A DNA stretch of 64,000 nt, from assembly GCA_016872115.1 (NCBI GenBank), contig VHBC01000001.1:62001-126000 (forward strand). Direction: 5' to 3'. This DNA is from Sphingomonadales bacterium. GTDB taxonomy: Bacteria; Bacteroidota; Bacteroidia; Flavobacteriales_D; Crocinitomicaceae. Each line of letters opens with the position of its first letter. Position 1 is the stretch's first letter. A program made the position numbers and the translations under genes. The notes under the pieces were generated by a model. It worked only from the letters and a program-made list of their open reading frames with translations. It was not told the DNA's origin and did no database searches. Below, piece after piece: positions 44,443-53,820 of this stretch.

Positions 44443-45789
44443 ATGTTTGAGAATCTAACCGATAAGTTTGAAAGAGCCTTTAAAGTCCTTAAAGGACAAG
44501 GTCAAATTACCGAAATCAATGTAGCTGAAACCTTAAAAGAGGTGCGCCGGGCTTTGCTCGATGCAGACGTCAGCTTCAATACGGCCAAGCAATTCACCAA
44601 TACCGTCAAGGAAAAGGCTTTAGGGCGCGACGTACTTAATGCTGTTTCGCCTGGTCAGCTCATGATCAAAATTTGTCATGAAGAATTGATCGAACTCATG
44701 GGCTGCAACGAGGTTGAAATCAACTTAAAAGGAGCGCCAGCCATTATTCTTATGTCAGGTTTGCAAGGTTCGGGTAAAACAACCTTTACCGGAAAACTTG
44801 GCGCTTATCTCCAAAATAAAAAAGGCAAAAAAGTTTTGTTGGTGGCTTGCGACGTCTACCGTCCTGCTGCCATTGATCAGCTTCATGTGCTCGGAGAACA
44901 ACTTTCCATTGACGTATTTTCTAACAAAGAAGAAAAAAATCCAATCGCTATTGCGAATGCTGCTGTAACGCACGCCAAAAGCAATGGTTTTAATGTTGTT
45001 TTGGTCGATACTGCTGGACGCTTGGCAGTCGATACCCAAATGATGGATGAAATTGCTGCGCTCAAACAAGCTTTGCAGCCATCTGAAACCTTATTTGTTG
45101 TCGATTCCATGACTGGTCAAGATGCCGTCAATACAGCTAAAGCTTTCAATGAACGCATTGATTTTGATGGCGTTGTGCTCACCAAACTCGATGGCGATAC
45201 CCGAGGTGGAGCCGCACTTTCGATCAAAGCAGTGGTCAACAAACCTATCAAGTTTGTGGGTACCGGCGAAAAAATGGATGCCCTCGATATCTTTTACCCA
45301 AAAAGAATGGCAGACCGCATCTTGGGTATGGGCGACGTCGTTTCGCTAGTAGAACGTGCTCAAGAACAATTTAACGAAGAAGAGGCGCGTCGCTTGCAAA
45401 AGAAAATCATGAAAGATCAATTCGATCTCAATGATTTTTTAGCGCAATTGCAGCAAATCAAAAAAATGGGCAATGTCAAAGACCTCATGGGCATGATTCC
45501 CGGAATGGGAAAAGCCATGAAAGACGTCGATATTCCAGACGATGCCTTCAAAGGAATAGAAGCCATTATTCTTTCGATGACGCCCAAAGAACGCGCCAAT
45601 CCTGGCCTACTTAATCCGTCACGTAAAAACCGCATTGCCAAAGGTAGTGGCACAAACATTCAAGAGATTAATAAGCTGCTTAAGCAATTTGAAGAAATGC
45701 GCAAAATGATGAAGCTTATGAGCAACCCGCGCAACATGATGGGCATGATGAGCAAACTCAAAGGAATGGGCGGTATGCCAGGCATGTAA
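44443..45789 (+). CDS. ffh: Signal recognition particle protein Ffh
   Basis: The GTPase of the signal recognition particle that targets membrane proteins to FtsY and Sec. The 448 residues show the N domain (1-90), the G domain with GLQGSGKTTFTGKLG (about 105-119), CDVYRPAAIDQL, VDTAGRLAVD and TKLDGDTRGGAA, and the Met-rich M domain (about 300-448) whose end is packed with methionine and glycine. The M domain binds 4.5S RNA and signal peptides. It is followed one base later by the M50 gene. Confidence 0.98.
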   Translation: MFENLTDKFERAFKVLKGQGQITEINVAETLKEVRRALLDADVSFNTAKQFTNTVKEKALGRDVLNAVSPGQLMIKICHEELIELMGCNEVEINLKGAPAIILMSGLQGSGKTTFTGKLGAYLQNKKGKKVLLVACDVYRPAAIDQLHVLGEQLSIDVFSNKEEKNPIAIANAAVTHAKSNGFNVVLVDTAGRLAVDTQMMDEIAALKQALQPSETLFVVDSMTGQDAVNTAKAFNERIDFDGVVLTKLDGDTRGGAALSIKAVVNKPIKFVGTGEKMDALDIFYPKRMADRILGMGDVVSLVERAQEQFNEEEARRLQKKIMKDQFDLNDFLAQLQQIKKMGNVKDLMGMIPGMGKAMKDVDIPDDAFKGIEAIILSMTPKERANPGLLNPSRKNRIAKGSGTNIQEINKLLKQFEEMRKMMKLMSNPRNMMGMMSKLKGMGGMPGM

Positions 45790-45790
45790 C

Positions 45791-46744
45791 ATGGAAAATC
45801 AAAATCCATCAGATTGGTATTCACCTAAGCCGGTTCTTGAAAAGGTAAAAGTCAAGAGCAATTGGGTGCTTACTTTATTTTCTGTTTTGGTTTTTGCACT
45901 AAGTTTTCTATCGATTTTTTCCGACGAACTCGATTTTGTTTTTTATTTGGTGGTCGTACTTTTTTTGCACGAACTCGGGCACTACCTCTTGATGAAATAC
46001 TTCCGTTACGAGGACCTACGCATGTTGTTTATTCCACTAATGGGTGCTTTTGTACAAGGCAGTAAAAAACAGTATTCTCAAAAAGAAAGTTTTATAGTGA
46101 TTGCTGCGGGACCGTTTCCGGGTGTTGTATTTGGTCTGATTTTATTATTTATTGCGCAAAGTTACCAGCAAAGCTGGCTATTAGAGCTCAGTTTTTTATT
46201 CTTATTTCTAAATGTAATCAATTTGCTCCCAATAGATCCGCTCGACGGTGGGCAGTTATTTAAGCTCTTTGTGCGCCAAAAACGAGATCTTTTTTTACTG
46301 GTATTTGCACTTTTGTCATCATTACTAATGATAACAGTAGGCTATTTCATCGAGAGTTGGATCCTACTTGCCTTCGGATTTTTAATGTCCTTTAAGGTGC
46401 GCAGTTTTCAGCGCAACCACCAATACAGACAACTCCTCGATGCACAAGGCATCGATTACGAGTGTAATTACGAAGCACTTACTGATCAAGATTACCACCT
46501 GATCAAACAACTTATTTTGGATGAAAATCCAAAATTGCGTGCATTCGATGCGCAGTATCCTGAGGAAGCAAAAGAGATGATCGCCAGCCATGTCAACGCG
46601 GTTTTGGCTGTTCCGGTCAGTCGCGACACTTCGTTGTTGTTTAGAAGCCTGCTCATTTGTTGTTGGTTACTTTTGATCATTTTGCCCGTATTGCTATTGG
46701 TCGGGCCATTTCTCGATTTCAACTGGTATTTTGGCGCGTTTTAA
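45791..46744 (+). CDS. M50 family (site-2 protease-like) metallopeptidase
   Basis: A 317-residue integral membrane protein with about six hydrophobic segments. The zinc motif LHELGHYLLMKYF (HExxH, about residues 58-62) lies in a membrane helix, and a second motif INLLPIDPLDGGQLFKLF supplies the Asp ligand. These mark an intramembrane metalloprotease. The C-terminal 100 residues are unlike named relatives, and a last transmembrane segment (about 285-310) follows. It has no PDZ domain. It is packed between ffh (one base) and the next gene, which overlaps its last 14 bases. Confidence 0.9.
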   Translation: MENQNPSDWYSPKPVLEKVKVKSNWVLTLFSVLVFALSFLSIFSDELDFVFYLVVVLFLHELGHYLLMKYFRYEDLRMLFIPLMGAFVQGSKKQYSQKESFIVIAAGPFPGVVFGLILLFIAQSYQQSWLLELSFLFLFLNVINLLPIDPLDGGQLFKLFVRQKRDLFLLVFALLSSLLMITVGYFIESWILLAFGFLMSFKVRSFQRNHQYRQLLDAQGIDYECNYEALTDQDYHLIKQLILDENPKLRAFDAQYPEEAKEMIASHVNAVLAVPVSRDTSLLFRSLLICCWLLLIILPVLLLVGPFLDFNWYFGAF

Positions 46745-47438
46745 GTTTTTTATAGGTTTGGTATGCTTTGCATGCTTCGGGGCAGAGGGGTTATACGCTC
46801 AGTGTCAGCAAGTGCTTGTGAGCGGTAAAATTATAGATACCGCGCGTTTGCAAAATTTCTACAACCTTATGGTGGTCAATAAAACGACAGGTAGAGGGGT
46901 GTTTGGGCAGCCAAATGGTCATTTTTCTGTTTATGCCAATTCAGGAGACCTCATTGCACTTTCGACAAAAGGATATCCCGTCTATCAATTTGTAGTGAAG
47001 CCAGACGAAAATTGTCAGACTAAAATCCTAGCCTATATTGAGCGCTTGCCTCAAGAAGTACCCGATGTAATTGTACGCCCACTCAAAACCTTAGAACAAA
47101 TCAAGGAAGAGCGCGAAAACCTCGCGATGCGCGAAACGCGATTGGTTACAGGTGTAAATGTGCTCGAAAGCCCAATAACTGCTTTGTATCAGGCGTTTTC
47201 CAAGAAAGAACAAAACAAACGTTGGATAGCTGAACAAGAATACAAAGACGACCAACGCCGCATTGTGCAAGAATTACTAAGGTTGTACGTTGCTTTCGAT
47301 ATCATCGAGCTATCTGAGCAAGAATTCGATGCATTCATTACCTTTTTGAATATCGATGAGCAATTCATCAAAACAGCCACTGAAATGGAACTCATTTTGT
47401 TTATCAAAGACAAATACGAGCATTTCAAACGTCTATAA
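46731..47438 (+). CDS. Secreted protein with carboxypeptidase-regulatory-like domain, TTG start
   Basis: A 235-residue exported protein of unknown function. Residues 1-24 form a signal peptide ending GLYAQ, then comes a short beta sandwich like CarboxypepD_reg (VSGKIIDTARLQNFYNLMVV...GHFSVYANSGDLIALS), and a C-terminal charged helical half (about 120-235). The only start that keeps the signal peptide is a TTG at 46731, inside the M50 gene, which implies translational coupling. Related proteins in Flavobacteriia are annotated as hypothetical. It converges on glmM with a 21-base gap. Confidence 0.7.
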   Translation: MARFKFFIGLVCFACFGAEGLYAQCQQVLVSGKIIDTARLQNFYNLMVVNKTTGRGVFGQPNGHFSVYANSGDLIALSTKGYPVYQFVVKPDENCQTKILAYIERLPQEVPDVIVRPLKTLEQIKEERENLAMRETRLVTGVNVLESPITALYQAFSKKEQNKRWIAEQEYKDDQRRIVQELLRLYVAFDIIELSEQEFDAFITFLNIDEQFIKTATEMELILFIKDKYEHFKRL

Positions 47439-47459
47439 TAAGGTGCGCTTGATCGCTTT

Positions 47460-48842
47460 TTATAAACTTTTGATTTCCTGCATGATGCGCGCTGCAAGGT
47501 CGTTTGCTTTGCCCTCTGAGGCTGATTCAGCATAGATTCGGATAATCGGTTCTGTATTGCTTTTGCGCAAATGCACCCATTCTTTATCAATATAAATCTT
47601 GACGCCATCAGTGGTGTCAACTTCATGGGCAGCATATAACTTTGCCATTTGTACTAGAATGTGATCGACATCTGTACCTGGGTCAAGATCAATTTTATTT
47701 TTGGAAATCACATAGTTAGGGTAACTGGCGCGCAAAGCCGTCATTGACAATTTCTTGTGAGCCAAGTGACTTAAAAATAAGGCGATGCCTACAAGAGCGT
47801 CACGGCCGTAGTGGAGTTCCGGATAAATGACACCACCATTACCTTCGCCACCTATTACTGCACCAATTGCTTTCATTTTGGCCACCACATTCACTTCGCC
47901 AACAGCGGCAGCTTCGTAGCGCAAATTGCGTTGTTCGGTGATGTCGCGCAGCGCTCGTGTCGATGATAAATTTGAGACTGTTGGGCCAGGGGTGTGGGTG
48001 AGTACGTAATCGGAAACGGCCACAAGGGTGTATTCTTCGCCAAACATGCTGCCGTCTTCGCAAACTAAGGCCAAGCGGTCTACATCGGGGTCAACGGTGA
48101 GACCAAGATGAGCTCTGCTCTGCACAACGCGCTGCGCTAGCTCGGTGAGGTGTTCTGGAAGGGGCTCAGGGTTGTGGGGGAAGTGCCCGGTTGGTTCGCA
48201 ATAAAGTTCTTCTATTTGCGCGACACCTAGGGCGCGCAATAATGCAGGTACAAAAATACCACCTGAAGAGTTGACGGCATCGACTACAACTTTAAATTGT
48301 GCTTTTTGAATGGCTGCTTTGTCAACGAGAGGTAGTGCTAAAATCGCTTTGATGTGCTTATCCAGGTAAGATGAATCAAATTCTACTGTACCCAGGTCAT
48401 CTACCTCTGCAAAATCAAATGTTTCATCTTGGGCAATTTGCATGAGCGCTTCGCCTTCTGCACCAGAAATAAATTCGCCTTTCGCATTTAGCAATTTGAG
48501 CGCATTCCATTGTTTTGGGTTATGACTTGCCGTCAATATAATGCCGCCGTGTGCGTTTTCCATTGGTACGGCAACCTCAACGGTTGGGGTGGTAGATAAG
48601 CCTAAATCGATAATGTCAATTCCTAATCCAACCAACGTCTGTTGTACCAATGCGGCAATCATAGGGCCTGATAAGCGCGCATCGCGGCCAATAACCACCT
48701 TCAATTTTTGTCCTGGATGCTGTTGTTGAAGCCAAGTGCCATAGGCGGCGGCAAATTTAACGGCATCAATAGGCGTAAGGCCTTGGTCAACACGGCCACC
48801 AATTGTGCCGCGAATACCCGAAATAGATTTAATAAGTGTCAT
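47460..48842 (-). CDS. glmM: Phosphoglucosamine mutase
   Basis: Interconverts glucosamine-6-phosphate and -1-phosphate for UDP-GlcNAc, hence peptidoglycan and LPS. The 460-residue protein has the phosphoserine loop TASHNPKQWNALK with Ser106, the metal loop TVDPDVDRLALVCEDG, the sugar loop GGEGNGGVIYPELHYGRD and the phosphate-binding C-terminal RKSNTEPIIRIYAES. In Bacteroidetes this group is assigned to GlmM, but a phosphomannomutase activity cannot be ruled out. Its ATG overlaps the ribH stop (ATGA). Confidence 0.9.
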   Translation of the reverse strand: MTLIKSISGIRGTIGGRVDQGLTPIDAVKFAAAYGTWLQQQHPGQKLKVVIGRDARLSGPMIAALVQQTLVGLGIDIIDLGLSTTPTVEVAVPMENAHGGIILTASHNPKQWNALKLLNAKGEFISGAEGEALMQIAQDETFDFAEVDDLGTVEFDSSYLDKHIKAILALPLVDKAAIQKAQFKVVVDAVNSSGGIFVPALLRALGVAQIEELYCEPTGHFPHNPEPLPEHLTELAQRVVQSRAHLGLTVDPDVDRLALVCEDGSMFGEEYTLVAVSDYVLTHTPGPTVSNLSSTRALRDITEQRNLRYEAAAVGEVNVVAKMKAIGAVIGGEGNGGVIYPELHYGRDALVGIALFLSHLAHKKLSMTALRASYPNYVISKNKIDLDPGTDVDHILVQMAKLYAAHEVDTTDGVKIYIDKEWVHLRKSNTEPIIRIYAESASEGKANDLAARIMQEIKSL

Positions 48843-49324
48843 TGGATTTTGTTCTGAAGCATTTGTAATACAGCGACCATTGCCTCGGTGCCTTTGTTTC
48901 CGTGAATGCCGCCAGCGCGGTCAATAGATTGCTTTTCGGTGTTATCGGTGAGTAAACAGAAACCAACTGGCTTGTTGTATTTAAGCATGACGTCCATGAG
49001 ACCTTGTGTTGCGCCACTGCATACGAAGTCAAAATGCCGTGTTTCACCTTGAATCACAACACCAATGGCTAAGACGCCATCAATGCTTTGGTCCTGGCAG
49101 AGTTGTTGTGCACCCAAAGGTAATTCAAAAGCGCCAGGAACACGAATAATGCGTCTAGAGGCTTGTTTATGCCCAATGGCATCTAAGACTTCTAGTGCGC
49201 CTATTAATAGTCTTTCTGTAATGTGCCCGTTCCAAGCAGAAACAACAATGCCGATTCGAAAATCGGCACAGTTGGTTAATGTGGTTGGATCAAAGGCCGA
49301 GAGGTTTTTACCTGCGGTAGCCAT
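48839..49324 (-). CDS. ribH: 6,7-dimethyl-8-ribityllumazine synthase
   Basis: Penultimate enzyme of riboflavin synthesis; it forms the lumazine from the pyrimidinedione and dihydroxybutanone phosphate. The 161-residue protein has the motifs VSAWNGHITERLLIGA, VPGAFELPLGAQ, and GVVIQGETRHFDFVCS with the catalytic His. It is in one operon with the TPR gene upstream (eight bases) and glmM downstream (overlap). Confidence 0.97.
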   Translation of the reverse strand: MATAGKNLSAFDPTTLTNCADFRIGIVVSAWNGHITERLLIGALEVLDAIGHKQASRRIIRVPGAFELPLGAQQLCQDQSIDGVLAIGVVIQGETRHFDFVCSGATQGLMDVMLKYNKPVGFCLLTDNTEKQSIDRAGGIHGNKGTEAMVAVLQMLQNKIQ

Positions 49325-49332
49325 GATGAATG

Positions 49333-49965
49333 TTATTTAGTTGCACAACGAGCGATATAGCGATCGATGGTTTTGGTGCTTGCGTAATTCGGATAATCGT
49401 CTTTGATGCGTTGGTAGTGCGCAGCGGCATCAGATTTTTTATTGAGTTCTTCACAAACCAAACCAGCCTTGAACAAGAACATTGGGCTTGTGAATTCGTT
49501 ATCTTCGCGGTCTGCTGCCTCTAAATACAACTCAAGTGCGTCGTTGTATTTCTTCATTTGGTTGTAGCAGTCACCTTGCAAACCAATACTAAGCGTAGAA
49601 ATGTAGGTGTCTTCGAGGTCTACACTTTTTAATTGATCGAGAGCAGCAGTGTATTTACCTTTTTTCATGTATTGTGTAGCTAAAAGGTACTGACCGATTT
49701 CGCCTCCGGTTTTGCCGTCGTTGTTTTTGACAAACGGGATCAATACACTGATAGCTTGGTCTGTGGAGTCTTTGGTGATGTAATTGAGCGCTACCCACCA
49801 ACCGTCGTTGGATTTTTCATTGGCTGGGCCCCATATGAACTGACGGTAGGCGAAATATAGCACAACGAGTGCAATAACACCGCTGACAATATATGTGCCT
49901 AATTTGAAATTCTTATTAGTGTTGAATTTGTTTTTAAGGTCTTCGAAGCTCAATTGCTCTATCAT
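49333..49965 (-). CDS. Membrane-anchored TPR protein
   Basis: A 210-residue protein with an N-terminal transmembrane helix (about 26-44, GTYIVSGVIALVVLYFAY) and three or so TPR-like repeats, for example about 90-175 (AISVLIPF, GKYTAALDQLKSVDL, KKYNDALELYLEAAD). It resembles the YfgM/YbgF-type TPR proteins that Bacteroidetes code beside recF or ribH. It may help proteins at the periplasmic side of the membrane. The ATG at 49965 is preferred to the start at 49998. Confidence 0.8.
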   Translation of the reverse strand: MIEQLSFEDLKNKFNTNKNFKLGTYIVSGVIALVVLYFAYRQFIWGPANEKSNDGWWVALNYITKDSTDQAISVLIPFVKNNDGKTGGEIGQYLLATQYMKKGKYTAALDQLKSVDLEDTYISTLSIGLQGDCYNQMKKYNDALELYLEAADREDNEFTSPMFLFKAGLVCEELNKKSDAAAHYQRIKDDYPNYASTKTIDRYIARCATK

Positions 49966-50016
49966 ATTCCAAAATTTTGAAACGCAAATATAAATCATTT
50001 TAGCAAATGAATTGTG

Positions 50017-50024
50017 TATTTTTG
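50017..50024 (+). promoter_or_regulatory. -7 promoter box four bases before the TonB receptor start
   Basis: TATTTTTG at 50017-50024 is followed by four bases and the ATG at 50029. No TTG at 17-20 bases upstream. A TATATTTG on the other strand (49992-49985) may serve the TPR gene 19 bases away. Confidence 0.5.
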
Positions 50025-50028
50025 CGCT

Positions 50029-52494
50029 ATGTTTACATACACAAGCGCTCCTTTTTCTCTTCTTGTCATCCTACTTCTTTTATTGAGCCCCACTTTTAAG
50101 GCGCAAAACACCATCAGTATTACAGGTAAAATATTATCCAGTGAGCGCAGCATTCCTTTGGAATATGTCTCTATAAAATTGTTTCTCTTACCCGACTCCA
50201 GCTTTCAAAAAGGAGTATTTTCCAATCTCGAAGGAAAATTTGAATTGATCGCAGCGCCAGGCAAATACTTTATTCAACTTAGTTTGGCACAATACGAGAC
50301 CCAGAATACCGAAAGCTTTGAACTCAAGGCGGGTCAAGTTAATTTTCATTTCGGAACCATTCGCTTGCACATGACCAAAACGCAGGATGTAAAAGACATC
50401 GTCGTGCAGGGTCAAAAAGACATCATGCAAGCAGGTATCGACAAAAAAGTGTACAATGTGGCCGAAGACCTCAATGTCAACGGGGGTACCGCCAACGATA
50501 TTCTCAATCGCTTGCCATCTGTAGAGGTAGATCAAGATGGCGGCGTTTTGCTTAGAGGGCAGGGGAGTGTCACTATTTTGATCGACGGCAGACCCAGCTC
50601 TTTGAGCGGAAGTACTGGCAAAACGCTCCTCGATGCCTTGCCTGCAAATTCTATTGAGCGCGTAGAGATCGTCACAAATCCTTCTGCTAAATACGACCCC
50701 GACGGCAGTTCAGGCATCATCAATATTGTTCTTAAAAAGAATAAACTACTCGGTTTTAACGGAATGGTTTCGACCAACCTGGCTTCCGGAGATCTTTCAG
50801 GCGGAAATGTCGGTGAGGGGACGGCTTCATTAAGCTACCGCAATGGCAATATCAATGTTTTCGGAACTTACACCGCCCGCTACCTCGACGGCTACCGCAA
50901 TAACTACAACGACATTCGTCAAGATTTAAGTTCTGGTACGTTTATTTTAGATCAAAACCGAACTGGAACCGATTTGGACGCGGGTCAAACTTTTCGTTTC
51001 GGAACAGATATCAACCTCAATCCGCGCAATACGATTGGTTTTGTTACAACAGGTTCTTTAACGCGACGCGACCGCACCGGTGACCTATGGAACGCTGAAC
51101 TCAACGAACTAGACGAAATCACAAACTTGTGGCAGCGCACCTCTTTAGACCCGACTAAACGCCGTAACCTGGACCTCAATATCAATTATAAACACGATTT
51201 CAAAGACGAACGCGGCAATTTAATCATCGATTTCAATCAATCTTTAGGTACAGAATGGATTGAAGGGTACTACAAAAATATTTACTATAACCCTGATAGT
51301 TCTTTATCAACTACGCCGATCTTGGATCAACAGCTTTTTAATACCGAAAAAAACAATATTACCACTGCACAAGCCGACCTCACTTACTTGTTTCCTGAAC
51401 TTGGTTTGCGCACTGAGACAGGTTTAAAAGTTATCTTGCGCGACCAACTCGTCGATACTTATTCTCAAACCCTGGATAATTTTTCAGGTGCTTATCAAGC
51501 CGACACCTTGGCTAATTTTCTTTACGGCTACAAAGAACAAATCTTTAGTGCCTATGGCGTGGTTGGAAAACAATTTAATCGCTTTAAAGCACAGGCTGGT
51601 TTGCGTCTAGAGAAAGCCTACCAAATCCCGAACCTGATTTCAGACAGTATCCGGATTGTCAATGACTACTTCAATTTCTTTCCTTCGGCACACCTGCGCT
51701 ACGAATTTAAGCCAAAATCAGAGCTCAGCCTCAGTTACTCTCGACGCATCAAGCGTGCTTCCGCCGGCGAACTCAATCCTTTCACTAATTTTTCGGATCC
51801 ATACAATTTACAGCGCGGAAATCCGTACCTCAACCCCGAATTCATTCATTCGTTTGACTTCGCTTATTCATTGGAAAAAAAGAAATTGACCGTTTCGAGC
51901 GCTTTATTTTACCGTAGTGCCAATGACGTCATATCCAGGTTCAAAGAATTCTATCCGAATAATACCAGTGCGGTTACCTACCTGAATATTTCTCAGACCA
52001 AATCTCTGGGAGCTGAGCTAATCCTTATGATGAAACCCATCAATGGATTGCGCACAACGGTTTCTTACAACGGCAATTATACTTGGTATTTCAGCAACGA
52101 CAGCCTCATTCCGGATCGCCAAGGATTTAACCATAATGTGAAATGGAACACCTCCTATGAATTCTGGAAAAAGACGGCAACAGTTCAGTTGAGTGTCAAT
52201 TACAATGGACCAAGGGTTACTGTTCAAGGTATTGCGCAACGCAAAGGCCCAATAGATCTTGCGTTTGAGAAGAAACTTGCCAACGGTAATTGGACGATAG
52301 GCACAAGGGTCACCGATATTGTCAACCGACAAGGTTTTTATTTTATCGTTGATCGCCCTGGTATATACCAGTCAGGTGAATTCAAATGGCTCACGCGCCG
52401 AGTCTATATTTCTGCTACTTACAAATTTGGAAAGCTGGAGATTTCGAACAAAGGCAAACAAATGAGTGCCGACGGCGGCGGCGGAGAACTCTAG
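50029..52494 (+). CDS. TonB-dependent outer-membrane receptor
   Basis: An 821-residue outer-membrane receptor. Signal peptide 1-26 ends TFKAQ. A CarboxypepD_reg-like domain (about 29-115, ISITGKILSSERSIPLEYVS) is followed by the plug (about 125-220, NGGTANDILNRLPSVEVDQD, RGQGSVTILIDGRPSSLSG, VEIVTNPSAKYDPDGSSGII) and a barrel of the OMP_b-brl_3 type. The C-terminal 30 residues include a Gly-rich, unusual end (SADGGGGEL) instead of the aromatic terminal strand, so the true terminal strand is probably RVYISATYKFG just before. It has no SusD partner here. The substrate is unknown. Confidence 0.93.
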   Translation: MFTYTSAPFSLLVILLLLLSPTFKAQNTISITGKILSSERSIPLEYVSIKLFLLPDSSFQKGVFSNLEGKFELIAAPGKYFIQLSLAQYETQNTESFELKAGQVNFHFGTIRLHMTKTQDVKDIVVQGQKDIMQAGIDKKVYNVAEDLNVNGGTANDILNRLPSVEVDQDGGVLLRGQGSVTILIDGRPSSLSGSTGKTLLDALPANSIERVEIVTNPSAKYDPDGSSGIINIVLKKNKLLGFNGMVSTNLASGDLSGGNVGEGTASLSYRNGNINVFGTYTARYLDGYRNNYNDIRQDLSSGTFILDQNRTGTDLDAGQTFRFGTDINLNPRNTIGFVTTGSLTRRDRTGDLWNAELNELDEITNLWQRTSLDPTKRRNLDLNINYKHDFKDERGNLIIDFNQSLGTEWIEGYYKNIYYNPDSSLSTTPILDQQLFNTEKNNITTAQADLTYLFPELGLRTETGLKVILRDQLVDTYSQTLDNFSGAYQADTLANFLYGYKEQIFSAYGVVGKQFNRFKAQAGLRLEKAYQIPNLISDSIRIVNDYFNFFPSAHLRYEFKPKSELSLSYSRRIKRASAGELNPFTNFSDPYNLQRGNPYLNPEFIHSFDFAYSLEKKKLTVSSALFYRSANDVISRFKEFYPNNTSAVTYLNISQTKSLGAELILMMKPINGLRTTVSYNGNYTWYFSNDSLIPDRQGFNHNVKWNTSYEFWKKTATVQLSVNYNGPRVTVQGIAQRKGPIDLAFEKKLANGNWTIGTRVTDIVNRQGFYFIVDRPGIYQSGEFKWLTRRVYISATYKFGKLEISNKGKQMSADGGGGEL

Positions 52495-53066
52495 CTGATT
52501 TTAGCCTGAAGTGCTTTGTTCCAGGAAATCCATTCTTTTAATGAAGGCGGTGTATTTTGCTCATTTAATTCGTTTAAATGGCATATTCCTTTTCGCTCTA
52601 AATCCTTTAACTCTGTTAAAATGGAGAGCGGGTCAAATTGTTGAGACAATTTTATCTCGCTAGATGCCACATTGGCCTCTGACCAAAAAGTCAATGATTT
52701 GCTTAAAATGAGTTGATAAGCTAATAGTATTTCCCATGCATTTTGCGGTGAGGAGCTATTGTAGAGCAGGTGAGCCGCCTTGATTTTTGCTTGTTGAAGC
52801 AGGTTGTATTGCGCAACAAGGGTTTGGCCGGCAGCAGAAGGAAGGTCGTTGAGTACCTTCAATTGTTCATATTTGAAAGGGAGCTTTAGTGTTTCTGCGG
52901 ATTTGGCTAAGTTTTTTAAAGCGCTAATGCATTTTGGAAACAACAAAATTTGATCGAGTTGTCGATAGATTTTTTGTTTGTGTTCGAAAAAAACAAATTC
53001 TAATTGCTCAGCGAGGTCCTTGTTTTCATCTAAATCCAAAAGAGCAAGGGCTTCGCTTTGTGTCAT
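52491..53066 (-). CDS. Hypothetical protein at the end of the menaquinone operon
   Basis: A 191-residue soluble, mostly helical protein rich in Leu, Gln and Lys. I recognise no family or catalytic motif. Several amphipathic helices can be seen, for example about 17-60 and 75-105. Its ATG overlaps the TerC stop (ATGA), so it is translated with TerC, and its stop overlaps the end of the convergent TonB receptor gene by four bases. Codon usage looks like its neighbours, so it is likely a real gene. Confidence 0.65.
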   Translation of the reverse strand: MTQSEALALLDLDENKDLAEQLEFVFFEHKQKIYRQLDQILLFPKCISALKNLAKSAETLKLPFKYEQLKVLNDLPSAAGQTLVAQYNLLQQAKIKAAHLLYNSSSPQNAWEILLAYQLILSKSLTFWSEANVASSEIKLSQQFDPLSILTELKDLERKGICHLNELNEQNTPPSLKEWISWNKALQAKIS

Positions 53067-53815
53067 TTTTGCTGGTTTTTGCGCATGCGTAAATTGAGCA
53101 GCTCTACAATGAGCGCATAGACCAAGGCAAAGTAGATGTAGCCTTTTTGTATATGTTCGCCAAAACCGTCAGCGATAAGCATAACGCCAATAGCAACCAA
53201 GAAAGAAAGCGCAAGCATCTTGATGGTTGGCCTTTCATTGATGAATTTACTAATTGGTCCAGAAAATAGCATCATGACAACCATTGAAATCAATACCGAA
53301 AGTACAATGATAATCAACGGGTTGCCGTGCGTTTCGTGCGCAATATCGTTGGTCATGCCTATAGCAGAAATAACCGAATCAAAACTGAAAATAAAATCAA
53401 CTATTACGATTTGGGTAACGGCCGCAGAAAAGGTAGCGCTAGCTTTTGAGCTGGTTTCGTGTGCGGTGCCTTTGACACTTGCGTGCATTTCGCCGACCGA
53501 TTTATAGATCAAAAACAAACCGCCGATGAGTAACACTAAGCTGTGTGCCGTAAATGAATAACCAGCTAACGAAAAAAGTGGTTCTCGATCGAGGGTCATG
53601 ATCCAGGAGACCAAACTAAGCATGATAATACGGATCAACAAAGCCAAGCTCAGGCCGATCATTCGAGCACTGCGTTGTTTGTTTTTGGGTAAGTTGTCAG
53701 TAATGATTGAAATAAAAATAATGTTATCGATACCCAAAACGATTTCCAGTAAGGTAAGGATAAACAAGTAAGTAAGACCAACAGAGGTGCCTAGAATGGC
53801 AAAGTAATCAATCAT
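53063..53815 (-). CDS. TerC family membrane protein (short form)
   Basis: A 250-residue integral membrane protein with seven hydrophobic helices. The TerC repeats are LTLLEIVLGIDNIIFISI (residues about 19-36) and VTQIVIVDFIFSFDSVISAI (about 135-154), each with the acidic pair expected to bind a metal ion. It is the short TerC form, without the long loop of Alx. It follows menD after five bases and overlaps the unknown gene downstream. The second TerC gene is at 29687-30706. Confidence 0.92.
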   Translation of the reverse strand: MIDYFAILGTSVGLTYLFILTLLEIVLGIDNIIFISIITDNLPKNKQRSARMIGLSLALLIRIIMLSLVSWIMTLDREPLFSLAGYSFTAHSLVLLIGGLFLIYKSVGEMHASVKGTAHETSSKASATFSAAVTQIVIVDFIFSFDSVISAIGMTNDIAHETHGNPLIIIVLSVLISMVVMMLFSGPISKFINERPTIKMLALSFLVAIGVMLIADGFGEHIQKGYIYFALVYALIVELLNLRMRKNQQK

Positions 53816-53820
53816 TGAAG

